Shown here piece by piece: positions 35,920-45,391 of a stretch of 64,000 nt of DNA; the stretch's first letter is position 1; the number at the start of each line of letters is the position of its first letter. Position numbers and translations under genes: made by a program. The notes below the pieces were generated by a model, which worked only from the letters and a program-made list of their open reading frames with translations, searched no databases and was not told the DNA's origin. This DNA is from Bacteroidales bacterium (GTDB taxonomy: Bacteria > Bacteroidota > Bacteroidia > Bacteroidales > Marinilabiliaceae). The DNA lies in the NCBI GenBank assembly GCA_024401395.1, contig JAKSLD010000018.1, positions 16,569 through 80,568 on the forward strand, read 5' to 3'.

Positions 35920-36717
35920 ATGTATAAGACCCTTTTCATAATGAGTGTCATAGTAGCAATGCTATGCAGCTCAGTGCAAGCTCAAGATCGTTTGGAGATG
36001 GGCTTCATGGGGGGAGTGTCTTATTATCTAGGAGATCTTAATCATACTCAACACTTTAAAAGTCCTAGACCGGCAGCGGGATTCGTGGCCAGATATATGG
36101 TTAATGACCGTATAGCGGCGAGGGCTAATGTGTTTGGAGGCGGTATTGCCGGAGAGTATCCTGGAATGGGAGACAAGTATCCAGTAATAGTGCCCAGTAC
36201 CGGTGCGGATATGTCTGCAGTTCGGGGGAGCGATTTTATAGGGAAGAGTGCGAAGATTGATAGTGAATATGATTTTTCGAGGGTGTTGGTAAGTGTTGAT
36301 TTGATGGGAGAGTTTAATTTTCGTTCGTTTGACCATGTGTTTAATCAGGGAGAATCCAGGTGGGCTCCGTATATGACATTAGGTTTAGGAGCGACTTTTT
36401 ACAAGAGTTATGTCGATGAACCGACCGGCAAAACAGATTTTGTATTATCTTTGCCCTTTGGTTTGGGCATTAAGTATAAATTGTTCAAATGGTTGCGTGT
36501 AGGACTCGAGTGGACTATGCACAAGACATTTGCAGATGACCTTGATTTGGTGGAGCCGAAAGCGAACCAGATCAACCCAAATGATCCGTATGGTTCAAAG
36601 CACCATACGGTTACACATAATAACGACTGGTATTCGTTTTGTGGCATAACGCTTACGGCAAGTATGTTGCCTAGGAAGTTGAGCTGCAATGACGGTCTTA
36701 GGAAATTTAACAAGTAG
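35920..36717 (+). CDS. DUF6089-like outer-membrane beta-barrel protein
   Basis: A 265-residue protein with signal peptide [23 protein letters not shown] and amphipathic strands ([36 protein letters not shown]). This family precedes uppS and bamA in many Bacteroidetes genomes, as here (2 nt before uppS). The open frame extends to a TTG at 35881, but only the ATG at 35920 gives a sensible signal peptide. The function is unknown; the neighbourhood suggests outer-membrane assembly. Confidence 0.78.
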   Translation: MYKTLFIMSVIVAMLCSSVQAQDRLEMGFMGGVSYYLGDLNHTQHFKSPRPAAGFVARYMVNDRIAARANVFGGGIAGEYPGMGDKYPVIVPSTGADMSAVRGSDFIGKSAKIDSEYDFSRVLVSVDLMGEFNFRSFDHVFNQGESRWAPYMTLGLGATFYKSYVDEPTGKTDFVLSLPFGLGIKYKLFKWLRVGLEWTMHKTFADDLDLVEPKANQINPNDPYGSKHHTVTHNNDWYSFCGITLTASMLPRKLSCNDGLRKFNK

Positions 36718-36719
36718 AT

Positions 36720-37463
36720 ATGTCGCTAAAGGACAAAATAGTAAAAGAGAAGTTACCTCGTCACGTGGCCATTATTATGGATGGTAATGGGCGTTGGGCG
36801 AAGCAGCAAGGCGAAAATGTACGATTGTATGGGCATCAGCATGCTATCACGGCTGTACGTGAGGTTACAGAAGGTGCTGCTGAACTCGGCATTGAGTATT
36901 TGACACTATATACCTTTTCGACAGAGAACTGGAATAGACCAAAGGCGGAAGTTGATGGTCTTATGGCGTTACTAGTGTCGACTATTGCGGCTGAGACCCC
37001 TACATTGTTGAAGAACAATGTCAGTCTCAGGGTAATAGGAGACAAATCGCTACCTGCAGAAGCTCAAGCCAAGTTGGATGAGTGTATTCAGAAAACAGCA
37101 CACTGCACAGGGTTGAAATTGGTTTTGGCATTAAGCTACAGTTCCCGTTGGGAGATTACCAAGGCTGTTCAGGATATGGCTAAGGATGCTGTGGAAGGTA
37201 AGATAAGTGTGGGAGAGATAAATGCAGATACTATATCTGGGTATATGGCGACGAATTTTATGCCAGATCCAGAGCTGCTTATCCGTACCAGTGGAGAATA
37301 TAGAATCAGTAATTTCCTACTTTGGCAGATAGCATATTCAGAGTTGTATTTTACACCTGTATTGTGGCCAGACTTCAGAAAAGAGAATCTTTATGAAGCT
37401 CTTGTTGATTTTCAGGGTAGGGAAAGACGATTCGGAAAGACAAGCGAACAAGTTCAAAACTAA
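36720..37463 (+). CDS. uppS: isoprenyl transferase (undecaprenyl diphosphate synthase)
   Basis: A 247-residue cis-prenyltransferase making the C55 carrier for peptidoglycan and glycans. The conserved start is [17 protein letters not shown] (about 15-31) with the catalytic Asp; [11 protein letters not shown] and the C-terminal [19 protein letters not shown] signature follow. The gaps are 2 nt upstream and 23 nt downstream to bamA. Confidence 0.97.
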   Translation: MSLKDKIVKEKLPRHVAIIMDGNGRWAKQQGENVRLYGHQHAITAVREVTEGAAELGIEYLTLYTFSTENWNRPKAEVDGLMALLVSTIAAETPTLLKNNVSLRVIGDKSLPAEAQAKLDECIQKTAHCTGLKLVLALSYSSRWEITKAVQDMAKDAVEGKISVGEINADTISGYMATNFMPDPELLIRTSGEYRISNFLLWQIAYSELYFTPVLWPDFRKENLYEALVDFQGRERRFGKTSEQVQN

Positions 37464-37486
37464 TATATAGAGCACAAACAAATACA

Positions 37487-40072
37487 ATGCGTAGATACAC
37501 ATATATCACTAGTCTAATACTTTTGTTGTTGGCATTATTGCCAATGGCTTCTTTTGCTCAAGACAATACACCGTCATCTGAAGAAGTGTCGAAAGTGTCA
37601 TACTCAGGTATTGCTCGAAAATATACCATTGCTGACATTCAGGTTACAGGAGTTCCTCATATGGACCAGAAGATGCTTCAGAATCTTTCGGGACTCAAGA
37701 CGGGGCAAGTTGTTGCTGTACCTGGAGACGAATTGACACAGGCTGTCAAGCGTTATCTGAATCACGGTTTATTTTCAGATGCAAAGGTTTATGTCAATAA
37801 GATAGAGGGTAATGACATCTATATTGAGATAGTATTGAAAGAGCGTCCACGATTGACCAGGGTTGATTTCCATGGAATAAAGAAGAGTGAAATCAAGGAC
37901 GTGTCATCCAAGGTAGCAATTATGGAGGGTACACAAGTTACCCCATTCCTTATAACACGAGCAGAAAAGTATGTTAAGCAATACTTTGTAGGAAAGGGTT
38001 TCTATAATGTGGATGTCAAGATTACGCAGCGTAATGACCCTAGGAATAAAGGTTTTGTGATATTAGACTGCTCTATTGATAAAAAAGAGAAGGTTAAGGT
38101 CAAGTCATTGGTATTCAGAGGTAATAATGTGATGCCATACCGTAAGCTTAACCGTGCGATGAAGAAGACTAATGAGAAGGCTTTCTATAATTTCTTCCGA
38201 ACTAAGAAATTCGTAGAAGAGTCGTATCGTGCTGACCTTGTGAAACTTGTGGAGTATTACAATAAAAACGGTTATCGTGATGCCCGAGTAGTAAATGAGG
38301 AAGTGGTCCGAAATGATGATAATACGGTTAACATTACAATTGATATCGAAGAAGGTAGAAAATACTATTTAGGAGATGTCACTTGGGTAGGTAACAGTGT
38401 ATATTCAGGAGGATATTTAAGTCACTTGTTGCAGATGTCTAAGGGAGACGTATACAACAGTGAGAAACTCATGAAGCGCCTCAGAAATGATGAGGATGCT
38501 GTGTGGATGGCATATCAGGATAATGGTTATCTTTTCTCGTGGATAGAGCCAGTGGAGACAAATATCTACGGAGATACCATTGATATAGAGATGCGAGTAC
38601 AAGAAGATAAGCAGGCATCTATCCGTGAGGTTGTAATTAAAGGTAACGACAAGACACATGAGCGAGTTATCCGTCGAGAGATTCGAACAAAGCCAGGTCA
38701 GTTGTACAGCAGATCGCAACTTGTTCGTACGATTCGTGAGTTAGCGAACCTTGGGCACTTTGATTCGGAGGCAATGGATCCACAGCCGAAGCCAGATAGA
38801 GAGGCTGGAGTAGTGGATATACACTATAATCTTGCAGAAAAATCAAATGACCAGATTGAGATATCAGGAGGTTGGGGAGCTGGTATGTTTGTAGGTTCGC
38901 TTGGTCTCTCATTCAACAACTTCTCGTTACGAAATCTCTTTAATAAAGAAGCATACAGTCCACTGCCTACAGGTGACGGTCAGAAATTATCGCTAAAGGC
39001 GCAGGCCAACGGCAAGTATTTCAAGTCGTTCAGTGTATCATTTACAGAGCCATGGCTAGGAGGCAAGAGACCGAACTCATTCTCGATGTCGGCTTTTGTT
39101 TCATCGCAGACAGGTGTAAGTACTAATTACTACAATAACTTCTACAATGGATATTCCAGCGGTTATACTATGGGAGATGCCAGGAAGCCAGCCAAGAAAG
39201 AGTTACACCAGTTCCGTAAGGTATCAGGCTTGTCGGTAGGTTTCGGTAAGCGACTCACATGGCCTGATGACTGGTTTGTGCTATATACAGAGGCAGGATA
39301 TCAGCATTACAACCTTAAGAACTGGCAGTATTTCTTGATGCAGAATGGTCATAGTCATGATATTTCATTTGGTGTCACACTGTCACGTAGTTCTATAGAC
39401 CATCCAATCTATACCAGATCAGGTTCCAATTTCTCACTTGGATTGCATTTCACGCCTCCATATTCGTGGTTTGACCATCACGACTGGAAGAATGAGATTG
39501 ACGAGCAGAAATTGTATGAGTTTATAGAGTATCATAAGTGGACATTCAAGGGAGCGGTATTCAAGCCATTGGACAATGTCAGCAAGTTGATATTGATGGG
39601 TAAGTTTGAGATGGGCTTCCTTGGATACTATGATAGATATCGTAAATCTCCATTCCAGAAGTATGTAATGGGTGGTGATGGTATGTCGGGATATTCGACC
39701 TACGGCGAAGAGACTATAGGCTTGCGTGGTTATGAGAACTCATCATTGACACCTAGAAAGATAGTGAATGGTTCGTACTCATACGATGGTAACATATACA
39801 ATAAGCTCACGATGGAGCTACGTTATCCATTGACCTTGAAGCCACAGGCGACAGTATTTGCGTTGGCATTTGCCGAGGCAGGTAACTGTTGGAGTGAGTT
39901 CCAGGATTATTCACCATTTGACCTTAAGAGATCGGCTGGTGTAGGATTGAGAGTATTCCTGCCTATGTTTGGTCTTCTTGGTGTAGACTGGGGATATGGA
40001 TTTGACAGTGTCACAGGCTTTAAGAATGCTGGAGGTTCGCAATTCCACTTTGTGATGGGACAGTCGTTCTAA
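37487..40072 (+). CDS. bamA: outer-membrane protein assembly factor BamA
   Basis: An 861-residue Omp85 protein with signal peptide (MRRYTYITSLILLLLALLPM). Five POTRA domains span about 45-440 (for example VRNDDNTVNITIDIEEGRKY, IREVVIKGNDKTHERVIRRE). The C-terminal barrel ends FHFVMGQSF with the terminal Phe of outer-membrane proteins. It inserts beta-barrels into the outer membrane. An RGYENSSLTP strand corresponds to the conserved VRGF-type motif of loop 6 (here LRGYE). The ompH array follows, as in many Bacteroidetes. Confidence 0.95.
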   Translation: MRRYTYITSLILLLLALLPMASFAQDNTPSSEEVSKVSYSGIARKYTIADIQVTGVPHMDQKMLQNLSGLKTGQVVAVPGDELTQAVKRYLNHGLFSDAKVYVNKIEGNDIYIEIVLKERPRLTRVDFHGIKKSEIKDVSSKVAIMEGTQVTPFLITRAEKYVKQYFVGKGFYNVDVKITQRNDPRNKGFVILDCSIDKKEKVKVKSLVFRGNNVMPYRKLNRAMKKTNEKAFYNFFRTKKFVEESYRADLVKLVEYYNKNGYRDARVVNEEVVRNDDNTVNITIDIEEGRKYYLGDVTWVGNSVYSGGYLSHLLQMSKGDVYNSEKLMKRLRNDEDAVWMAYQDNGYLFSWIEPVETNIYGDTIDIEMRVQEDKQASIREVVIKGNDKTHERVIRREIRTKPGQLYSRSQLVRTIRELANLGHFDSEAMDPQPKPDREAGVVDIHYNLAEKSNDQIEISGGWGAGMFVGSLGLSFNNFSLRNLFNKEAYSPLPTGDGQKLSLKAQANGKYFKSFSVSFTEPWLGGKRPNSFSMSAFVSSQTGVSTNYYNNFYNGYSSGYTMGDARKPAKKELHQFRKVSGLSVGFGKRLTWPDDWFVLYTEAGYQHYNLKNWQYFLMQNGHSHDISFGVTLSRSSIDHPIYTRSGSNFSLGLHFTPPYSWFDHHDWKNEIDEQKLYEFIEYHKWTFKGAVFKPLDNVSKLILMGKFEMGFLGYYDRYRKSPFQKYVMGGDGMSGYSTYGEETIGLRGYENSSLTPRKIVNGSYSYDGNIYNKLTMELRYPLTLKPQATVFALAFAEAGNCWSEFQDYSPFDLKRSAGVGLRVFLPMFGLLGVDWGYGFDSVTGFKNAGGSQFHFVMGQSF

Positions 40073-40083
40073 AAGCGTAAAAA

Positions 40084-40100
40084 TTGGCACGCATTTTGAA
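40084..40100 (+). promoter_or_regulatory. candidate sigma54 (-24/-12) promoter before the ompH array
   Basis: TTGGCACG at 40084-40091, a 4-nt spacer and TTGA at 40096-40099 match the sigma54 consensus TTGGCACG-N4-TTGC except for the last base (GA in place of GC). It lies in the bamA-ompH gap, 48 nt before the ompH1 ATG. No TAnnTTTG box is present there. rpoN and a sigma54 activator are encoded in the same window. Confidence 0.45.
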
Positions 40101-40147
40101 TAAGAGATAGTTGTTACATAATAATTAATAACTAAACACTTAAGGAT

Positions 40148-40663
40148 ATGAAGAACATTTTGTTGACAATCGGAATCTTGATGGCACTTGTTTGTGGCGC
40201 ATCAGCACAGAAGATAGCTTTTGTAGATACTGAGTATATTTTGAAGAATATTCCAGCATACGAATCTGCTAACGAGCAGCTCTCGGATATTTCCAAGAGA
40301 TATGAGGATGAGATCAAGGCCAAGATGCAAGAGGTTGCTAGTCTTTATGAGACATATCGTACAGAGAGTGTGTTCTTGACAAACGATATGAAAGTGAAGA
40401 AAGAGAATGAGATTGTAGAGAAGGAGAAGGCAGCAAAGCAGCTTCAGCAAAAGTATTTCGGTCAGGATGGAGAGTTGTACAAGAACCGTGAGTCTCTTGT
40501 AAAGCCTATTCAAGATCAGGTATACAATGCGGTAATGGCCATTGCCAAGGAGAAGAATCTTAGTGCTATATTTGACAAATCATCATCGAATGGTTTGATG
40601 TTCGCAGATTCGAGCCTTGACATCTCGGACAGTGTATTGAAGAACCTTGGATATTCTAAGTAG
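40148..40663 (+). CDS. OmpH/Skp-like periplasmic chaperone 1
   Basis: A 171-residue protein with signal peptide MKNILLTIGILMALVCGASA, then IAFVDTEYILKNIPAY, a long coiled coil (about 40-110) and a C-terminal beta core (YNAVMAIAKEKNLSAIFDKS). Skp traps unfolded outer-membrane proteins on the way to BamA, encoded just upstream. First of four paralogues. Confidence 0.9.
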   Translation: MKNILLTIGILMALVCGASAQKIAFVDTEYILKNIPAYESANEQLSDISKRYEDEIKAKMQEVASLYETYRTESVFLTNDMKVKKENEIVEKEKAAKQLQQKYFGQDGELYKNRESLVKPIQDQVYNAVMAIAKEKNLSAIFDKSSSNGLMFADSSLDISDSVLKNLGYSK

Positions 40664-40699
40664 AGAATAACATACATTTAACCAAAATAAAATTAAGTA

Positions 40700-41203
40700 A
40701 TGAGATACTTATTTACTCTTCTTGCACTATTGGTGATGATACCAATGATGCAGGCGCAAGAGCTTAAGTTTGGGCATTTTAACAGTGCTGCCTTTATGGA
40801 GCAGATGCCAGAGATTAAGCAATTGCAAGCTGATATGGATAAGCGTCAAAGTGAAGTTGAGACACAGGTAGCCAATTTGCGTGAGCTCGGAGAAAAGAAA
40901 ATGCAAGAGTTCCAGGCCAAGCAAGCTTCGATGACAGATGACGAGAAAAAAGCAGCATTTACAGAACTTCAAGAGTTGGATCAGCGAGTTCAGAGTTTTG
41001 TAAGCACATCGCAGCAAGATTTGCAGCGTCAGATGCAGGAGCGTATGTTGCCTATACAGCAGAAGTTGCTTCGAGTTGTGCAAGAGGTAGGTGTTGAGAA
41101 TAACTTTCTCTACATCCTTGAGAGTGAAGCAGGATTGGCAGTTCATATTTCAGACAAGAGTGTTGATGTAACACCTCTTATCAAGGCCAAGCTTGGTATG
41201 TAA
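40700..41203 (+). CDS. OmpH/Skp-like periplasmic chaperone 2
   Basis: A 167-residue paralogue with signal peptide MRYLFTLLALLVMIPMMQA and the motif LKFGHFNSAAFMEQMPEI. The coiled coil is rich in Gln and Glu (QQDLQRQMQERMLPIQQKLL). The gap to the next paralogue is short. Confidence 0.88.
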   Translation: MRYLFTLLALLVMIPMMQAQELKFGHFNSAAFMEQMPEIKQLQADMDKRQSEVETQVANLRELGEKKMQEFQAKQASMTDDEKKAAFTELQELDQRVQSFVSTSQQDLQRQMQERMLPIQQKLLRVVQEVGVENNFLYILESEAGLAVHISDKSVDVTPLIKAKLGM

Positions 41204-41236
41204 TTAACTTTGATATCCATAAAATTAGAAAAGACG

Positions 41237-41758
41237 ATGAAAATTAAGAATATGATATTAGCTGCTGCTGCAATGATTTGTGCAGTATCGGCACAGGCAC
41301 AGACACTTAAGTTTGCGCATATAGACACACAGAATCTGATTTCACAGCTTGACGAGTTCAAGCAGGCACAGGCGCAGCTTGAGGCAGAAGGTACTAAGAT
41401 TCAGGAGCAGATGCAGTCTATGCAGCAAGAGTTCCAGACAAAGTATCAGGATTATGTTACTAAGGCAGATTCACTTCCAGCAGTAGTTCGTCAGGTTAAA
41501 GAGCAGGAATTGCAGGAGTTGGATCAGCGTCTTCAGGTTATGAACAAGGCAGCTCAGCAGAGCCTTCAGCAGACACAGGCAAAGTTGTTCCAGCCAATTA
41601 TGAAGAAAGTTCAGGATGCTATTGATGCAGTTGGTAAGGAGAACGGATTTGTATATGTATTCGATCTCACATCGCAAGTTATTCTTTATCATTCTGAGCA
41701 GAGCGTTGACGCTGAGCCATTGGTATTGGCGAAAATTGCTTCGATGCCAAAGAACTAA
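41237..41758 (+). CDS. OmpH/Skp-like periplasmic chaperone 3
   Basis: A 173-residue paralogue with signal peptide MKIKNMILAAAAMICAVSAQA, then LKFAHIDTQNLISQLDEF and a Gln-rich coiled coil. The frame is open from a TTG at 41210, but the ATG at 41237 starts a normal signal peptide. Residue pattern is closest to copies 2 and 4 (YVFDLTSQVILYHSEQSVDA). Confidence 0.88.
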   Translation: MKIKNMILAAAAMICAVSAQAQTLKFAHIDTQNLISQLDEFKQAQAQLEAEGTKIQEQMQSMQQEFQTKYQDYVTKADSLPAVVRQVKEQELQELDQRLQVMNKAAQQSLQQTQAKLFQPIMKKVQDAIDAVGKENGFVYVFDLTSQVILYHSEQSVDAEPLVLAKIASMPKN

Positions 41759-41777
41759 ATCGTAAATAAGAGTATTT

Positions 41778-42299
41778 ATGAGTCGCACTATTCGCTATAC
41801 ATTGGTAGTTTTTGCATTGGTATTAGTATCTTTTTTAGGAGCTAATGCACAAGACTACAGATTTGCGCATCTTGATTTTCAGAGGATATTGAATGATTTT
41901 CCTGAAAAGAAAGTGGCTGAGGCTCAGTTGTATGACGAGACACAACAGCTCAAGGACCAGTTGCTGGTTATGAATGCAGAGTTGGAGCGCAGATTTGCAG
42001 ATTATATGCAGAAGCGTGATTCTCTACCAGACTTGGTGCGTAATACCATTGAGAAAGATCTTCAGGATACAGAGGCGCGAATAGAGACATATCGAGAGAT
42101 GGCGATGAGAAGTGTTACAGAAAAAGAGCAGAGACTTCTCAAACCTATAGTCGATAAGATTATGGCGGCAATAAATAAAGTGCGTGAAGAGCATGACTTT
42201 ACCTATATTTTTGATACAAGTACAAAAGTGATATTGTCATATTCTCCGCTAAGTTATGATGCAGAGCCATTGGTGAGAGCCAAATTAGGGATGGATTAG
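41778..42299 (+). CDS. OmpH/Skp-like periplasmic chaperone 4
   Basis: A 173-residue paralogue with signal peptide MSRTIRYTLVVFALVLVSFLG, then YRFAHLDFQRILNDFPEKK and the shared C-terminal core FDTSTKVILSYSPLSYDAEP. It ends the array and is followed by a terminator. Four Skp genes in a row are more than the one to three usual in Bacteroidetes. Confidence 0.88.
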   Translation: MSRTIRYTLVVFALVLVSFLGANAQDYRFAHLDFQRILNDFPEKKVAEAQLYDETQQLKDQLLVMNAELERRFADYMQKRDSLPDLVRNTIEKDLQDTEARIETYREMAMRSVTEKEQRLLKPIVDKIMAAINKVREEHDFTYIFDTSTKVILSYSPLSYDAEPLVRAKLGMD

Positions 42300-42318
42300 A
42301 CGAATATTGGTATCATAA

Positions 42319-42363
42319 AATAGGCCTATTACTTTATAGTAGTAGGCCTAATTGCTTTTTTTG
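42319..42363 (+). terminator. intrinsic terminator after the ompH array
   Basis: TAGGCCTA-TTACT pairs with AGTAG-TAGGCCTA around a short loop, followed by a run of T (42356-42362). The stem is near symmetrical and may work on both strands. Confidence 0.75.
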
Positions 42364-42371
42364 TAACTTTG
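42364..42371 (+). promoter_or_regulatory. -7 box for the small membrane protein and GT-C gene
   Basis: TAACTTTG matches TAnnTTTG, 19 nt before the ATG at 42390. No good -33 box is present within the terminator upstream. Confidence 0.5.
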
Positions 42372-42389
42372 TCCCAAATAATTTTTTGT

Positions 42390-42599
42390 ATGGTAAAAAT
42401 ATTCCTGTTTACGTTAGCCCTTGTTGCTATTGCCGGCATATTGCTAGGGATTCAGATACTACTTAAGAAGAATGGTAAGTTCAGTTCGCAGCATATAGGG
42501 CAGAGTAAAGCTATGCGTGAGCGTGGCATACATTGTCTGCAGACCCAGGACAGGTTGGCGTATAATGACAAGAGGAATGTGGAGGATATGGAGAAATGA
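42390..42599 (+). CDS. small conserved membrane protein
   Basis: A 69-residue protein with one N-terminal membrane helix (MVKIFLFTLALVAIAGILLG) and a polar tail with HIGQSKAMRERGIHCLQTQD. Similar small proteins with the pattern KNGxF..HIG..KAMR.RGIxCxQTQD are conserved in Bacteroidetes. The stop overlaps the next start by 4 nt. The function is unknown. Confidence 0.72.
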   Translation: MVKIFLFTLALVAIAGILLGIQILLKKNGKFSSQHIGQSKAMRERGIHCLQTQDRLAYNDKRNVEDMEK

Positions 42600-44203
42600 A
42601 AGCGAATAAAACTGAAATATATTTCTGGATAATAATGATCGTAACATTAGTATTCGGTCTATTGTTATTTAATCTCAGGATAGATGAGGGTGGCGATGAC
42701 AGCACATACATCTGCAGAGCTATGGATGTTGTGTCGAGCGGTACGTATCCAACATTCCAGGGGCCACTTTACCCTTGGTTCCTTGCTATATTTGTTGCGA
42801 TATGGGGACCTAATCTTATAGTGCTGAAGCTAACGTCATTAGTTTGTGTATTAGGCGGGCATTATGTCTTCTATAAGGTTGCTCGCAAAAAAATGAATAC
42901 GAGCCATCTGCTTGTGGTATTAGGATTAATGAGTATTAATTCATTATACCTATTCTTTTCTTCGCAAACATACTCAGAATCATTATATGCATTAGTACAA
43001 TATGCGTTTTTGGGCCTATTGTTGAGATTAGAGGGTAAAGCAGAAGAGAAACTGAGTGTCAAGCAAGTATTATTGGTCATTCTACCAGTTGCCCTATGTA
43101 TAGTCTGCGGGTACTTAATTCGTACTGTCGGAGCATTTTGGGTCGTTGTTGCAATAGTATACCTCTGTTTGAGGAAATATTATAAAGTTGCATTTGTTCT
43201 ACTAGGTACAACCATAGTTATGCTCGGCCTGTGGGTCGGAGTGAAGACTGCGGTATGGGGAGAGGCAAAGGGACAAAGTCAGATAGAGCAGCTAACCAGA
43301 GTCCATCCATACGAAGTTGAAAAAGGGCAAGAGACTATAGGTGGGTATTTCGTACGTTTTGCAGAGAACTCGGAGAAATATCTGTCCAAACACATGCTGC
43401 GCATAGCTGGATTCAAGCCAGTTAACAGTAGGGAGACATCAGCTTTAGGCACTATATTACTATATGTAGTATTTCTATATGGTGCATTCTGTGCGTACAA
43501 GAAAGAGAACCGAGTTGTATTGCTATGTGCGATACTGGCGGCAACAATGATGGGTGTGACGTTTTTTGCGTTACAGACATTGTGGGACCAGTATAGACTG
43601 ATAATACCATACGTCTTGGCATCGTATGTAGTATTGATATATGGGTTATATCAGTTATTCCTATTGATGGGAGAAAAAATCGCGAAGATAGCTATAGGTG
43701 CTGTGGTGTGTCTGAGTGCGTTGTTGTCGTTCTCTCAGACCATTCAGAAGATAGATCTGATGCAGCTAAGGACAAATCTGAATGGGAATATGCTATATGG
43801 ATACACCCCGGACTGGTATAACTACCTGGGAATGTGTCAGGCTATAGCGACAGAATTGCCTGAAGATGCATTTGTAGCATGTCGAAAACCAAATATGGCA
43901 AGAATCTATGCAGGAGGAAAGAAATTTCACGGCATATATAATTTCCAGACAGAAGACCCTGATGAGCTTTTGAATGCTTTGAAAGAGAGAGGAGTGACAC
44001 ATATTATCCTGGCTTCGTTGAGAAGAGACCCACTGTATCCTGGTCAGGGAGTAATAAATACCATTCATAGATATATGCATTTTATTGTGCAGAAATATCC
44101 GACTGCATTTTATGAAATTGCATCGATGGGAGATGAGAATAATGAGCCAGCGTATTTGTATGCGATAAATTATGATGCGCCAGCTATAGAGACTAAGGAT
44201 TAG
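42596..44203 (+). CDS. GT-C membrane glycosyltransferase (ArnT/PMT-like)
   Basis: A 535-residue protein with about a dozen membrane helices and a large C-terminal periplasmic part. The first loop has the acidic motif RIDEGGDDSTYICRAM, matching the catalytic Asp of GT39/GT83 enzymes that use polyprenyl-phosphate sugars at the periplasmic face. The target may be lipid A, a glycan or a protein. It overlaps the small gene upstream (ATGA). Its 3' end overlaps the peptidase gene on the other strand by 4 nt. Codons are ATA-rich. Confidence 0.75.
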   Translation: MKANKTEIYFWIIMIVTLVFGLLLFNLRIDEGGDDSTYICRAMDVVSSGTYPTFQGPLYPWFLAIFVAIWGPNLIVLKLTSLVCVLGGHYVFYKVARKKMNTSHLLVVLGLMSINSLYLFFSSQTYSESLYALVQYAFLGLLLRLEGKAEEKLSVKQVLLVILPVALCIVCGYLIRTVGAFWVVVAIVYLCLRKYYKVAFVLLGTTIVMLGLWVGVKTAVWGEAKGQSQIEQLTRVHPYEVEKGQETIGGYFVRFAENSEKYLSKHMLRIAGFKPVNSRETSALGTILLYVVFLYGAFCAYKKENRVVLLCAILAATMMGVTFFALQTLWDQYRLIIPYVLASYVVLIYGLYQLFLLMGEKIAKIAIGAVVCLSALLSFSQTIQKIDLMQLRTNLNGNMLYGYTPDWYNYLGMCQAIATELPEDAFVACRKPNMARIYAGGKKFHGIYNFQTEDPDELLNALKERGVTHIILASLRRDPLYPGQGVINTIHRYMHFIVQKYPTAFYEIASMGDENNEPAYLYAINYDAPAIETKD

Positions 44204-44922
44204 TATCGGGTGTGATACTTATTCAGCTCCTTGTCGTATTTTTTAGCCATACCATTGCATACTTCCTCCATTTTTGCCCAAAAGCCAGACTGGTGATCGT
44301 GGTAGATGGTATGGCATAGTTCGTGGAGCAGCACGTAGTCAATCAGGTGGTCTGGTAGACGCATACAATGGATATTGATACATATTCGGCCGCGAGTATC
44401 GCAACTACCCCAACGGCTAGTCATATCTCTGAAGTCGAGCTTATTGTATGAGAATCCATATTTTTTAGCAAGAGTAGAAATACGCGGGATGATATACTGT
44501 TTGCTTTCCACCTTAAGGGCAGCAGCGATAGCTTTTCGGATAAAATTTTGTAGTTGACCATCATCCTCCTTTACGTCTGGGGGATATACGACATCAATTA
44601 TACCAGATGATACTTTCCCGTGAAAGCGGTTATCCTTAGCGGTAGGGGATAAAGATAGTGTGTGATTCTTTGTTGAAAAGTTCTCCTGAGAAGTAAATAT
44701 ATGAGTAGGTTGGCTTTTGTCTATCTTTTCCTGGCTCTTTCTGATGAATTCCAAGTTTGCCTGTACGAACTCGTATATCAGTTTAGGTGTTGTCAGAGGA
44801 GGAACAGATACGCGCACTACTCCTCCTGCACCTACACGCAAAGTCACTCGTCGGCACTGCCTGCTTTCGTAGACGTCAACTGCGCCTATAGGAGGTATGT
44901 TTATTTGGTAAGAGGCAGCCAC
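44200..44922 (-). CDS. YgjP/SprT-like metallopeptidase (DUF45)
   Basis: A 240-residue protein with the zinc motif LLHELCHTIYHDHQSGFW (about 190-207; HExxH form HELCH) and MTSRWGSCDTRGRICIN, as in the YgjP/WLM family. The N-terminal half forms a beta-rich domain. The substrate is not known. GTG start, 4 nt after DUF2062; last gene of the minus-strand rpoN operon. Confidence 0.85.
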   Translation of the reverse strand: MAASYQINIPPIGAVDVYESRQCRRVTLRVGAGGVVRVSVPPLTTPKLIYEFVQANLEFIRKSQEKIDKSQPTHIFTSQENFSTKNHTLSLSPTAKDNRFHGKVSSGIIDVVYPPDVKEDDGQLQNFIRKAIAAALKVESKQYIIPRISTLAKKYGFSYNKLDFRDMTSRWGSCDTRGRICINIHCMRLPDHLIDYVLLHELCHTIYHDHQSGFWAKMEEVCNGMAKKYDKELNKYHTRY

Positions 44923-44926
44923 GGCC

Positions 44927-45391
44927 TTAATTTGTGCGACGGGTGAATTTCAATATGATATAAGAGAGCAGTCCGAAGAGCCCCCCTAGCAAGACAGAGA
45001 AAACTATGGCACCTATAACATATTGATACAAACTCTGCATAGCCTCGTCAAGAGTTATATTATCTATGCTAAGAAGGGTAGGTCGGTCCAGAATCAATCC
45101 ACCTAGGTACAAACTTCCCCATAGGATAAAAGGTATGACAGGCGGGAGGCTGATATTAGAGAACGTCAATACTATAGCTCTATTGAGTTTACACAATTGA
45201 GCCACAGCTACGGCTACCCACATTTGGAAACCCCATATAGGCATACTGCTCATCATGGCACCGAACCCGATAGAGAATGCCATTCGAGAATTAGACATCT
45301 CCCTATTGGTCAGTTCATTGACGAACCAACGCCAAGCCTTTAAAGGGTAGTCGTAGAATAGAGCCTTTAGTGCTTTGACGACAATATTCAC
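44927..45391 (-). CDS. DUF2062 membrane protein
   Basis: A 154-residue protein with three hydrophobic segments and the DUF2062 pattern (AFSIGFGAMMSSMPIWGFQM, NISLPPVIPFILWGSLYLGG). DUF2062 modules are often joined to or next to GT2 enzymes in Bacteroidetes lipid and polyene clusters. GTG start; the first base overlaps the stop of the hot-dog dehydratase gene (TAGTG), so the two are translationally coupled. Confidence 0.83.
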   Translation of the reverse strand: MNIVVKALKALFYDYPLKAWRWFVNELTNREMSNSRMAFSIGFGAMMSSMPIWGFQMWVAVAVAQLCKLNRAIVLTFSNISLPPVIPFILWGSLYLGGLILDRPTLLSIDNITLDEAMQSLYQYVIGAIVFSVLLGGLFGLLSYIILKFTRRTN

